Under the pieces are notes generated by a model that saw only the letters and a program-made list of their open reading frames with translations, was not told where the DNA came from and did no database searches. A DNA stretch of 21,348 nt, from assembly GCA_964453155.1 (NCBI GenBank), contig CAYVQU010000086.1, forward strand, positions 1-21,348. Reading direction: 5' to 3'. The stretch comes from CAYVQU01 sp964453155. Its GTDB lineage: Bacteria > Chloroflexota > Anaerolineae > Anaerolineales > UBA11858. Below, one piece after another: positions 21,158 to 21,348 of the stretch. The translations under genes and the position numbers were made by a program. Every line of letters starts with the position of its first letter. The first letter of the stretch is position 1.

Positions 21158-21325
21158 AGGCGTTTATCCTTTAAAAGCGTGACGGTTTGACGTCGAAATT
21201 AAAATCAAGCGGTTTTATGATCACACTTGGCCCTTTTCGGGCTAATGTATTTGCTCTCTTGAACTTTATCCGCGTTCATCCGCGGTTCTTTCTTCAGTAG
21301 AGTCTATTCACAATAAGGGGTGAAC
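21158..21325. other. intergenic region with small repeats
   Basis: It contains a short hairpin GCCC-TTTT-CGGGC-like (about 21230-21242) and the direct repeat ATCCGCG-TTC-ATCCGCGG (about 21268-21286), a short sequence I recall as a frequent intergenic remnant. No gene is seen; it is the divergent region between the HD gene and the next + strand gene. Confidence 0.4.
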
Positions 21326-21348
21326 ATGGTAAACCAGTCCAAACTGAG
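21326..21348 (+). CDS. start of a gene running off the window (partial)
   Basis: ATG at 21326 with AAGGGG (21315-21320) 5 nt upstream. Only M-V-N-Q-S-K-L is visible before the end of the window, too little to identify. The start is supported by the ribosome site and the divergent position only. Confidence 0.4.

Overview
The window reads like a chromosomal segment of an uncultured or little-studied Chloroflexota bacterium, probably class Anaerolineae. This is an inference from the gene set: Flp-type pilin, HyuA/HyuB, head-GIN and toast-rack lipoproteins, HXXEE protein, EamA transporters and many short palindromic intergenic repeats. No rRNA or tRNA is present to confirm it. Base composition is moderate and genes lie on both strands. 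There is no sign of a phage or plasmid. The only recognisable transposable element with a transposase is one IS1-family copy.

Region 1 (1-4350, + strand) is the most unusual. A small exported protein (66-461) is followed by a terminator. Next comes a gene (587-3723) split by an IS1-family element (1314-2102) with a perfect 8-bp target duplication. Removing the element and one duplication copy restores a single frame of about 779 residues. It encodes an extracytoplasmic S26B (SipW/archaeal-type) signal peptidase, a DUF5305-like domain, and a cytosolic EAL (c-di-GMP phosphodiesterase-like) domain, joined by four membrane segments. An exported RTX-repeat protein (3761, frameshifted near 4172-4179) follows it. 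The two exported proteins share an A-N-x-V-P-D-S-S segment after their signal sequences, so they may be substrates of this peptidase.

Region 2 (4362-6297, + strand) holds a conserved hypothetical protein translationally coupled to a Nudix hydrolase. It is followed by a long structured intergenic stretch and then a Flp-like pilin carrying a large lectin-like C-terminal domain.

Region 3 (6490-12892, - strand) holds a zinc-ribbon membrane protein and then an overlapping hyuA - mscS-like - hyuB operon. That operon has a good promoter placed so that hyuA mRNA may be leaderless. A head-GIN (DUF2807) lipoprotein with its own terminator precedes it.

Region 4 (13175-16441, + strand) has two EamA/DMT transporters and a pyrimidine-nucleoside phosphorylase. 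The 5' leader of the phosphorylase gene consists mostly of nearly ten copies of a 7-bp tandem repeat.

Region 5 (16702-21157, - strand) is a tight operon fmt - GNAT - panE-like - HXXEE, then a toast-rack-type lipoprotein with a strong promoter, and an HD-domain protein. The first bases of another + strand gene may start at 21326.

Intergenic gaps hold several palindromic repeats. One family of about 85 bp occurs twice (6385-6469 and 13026-13108).
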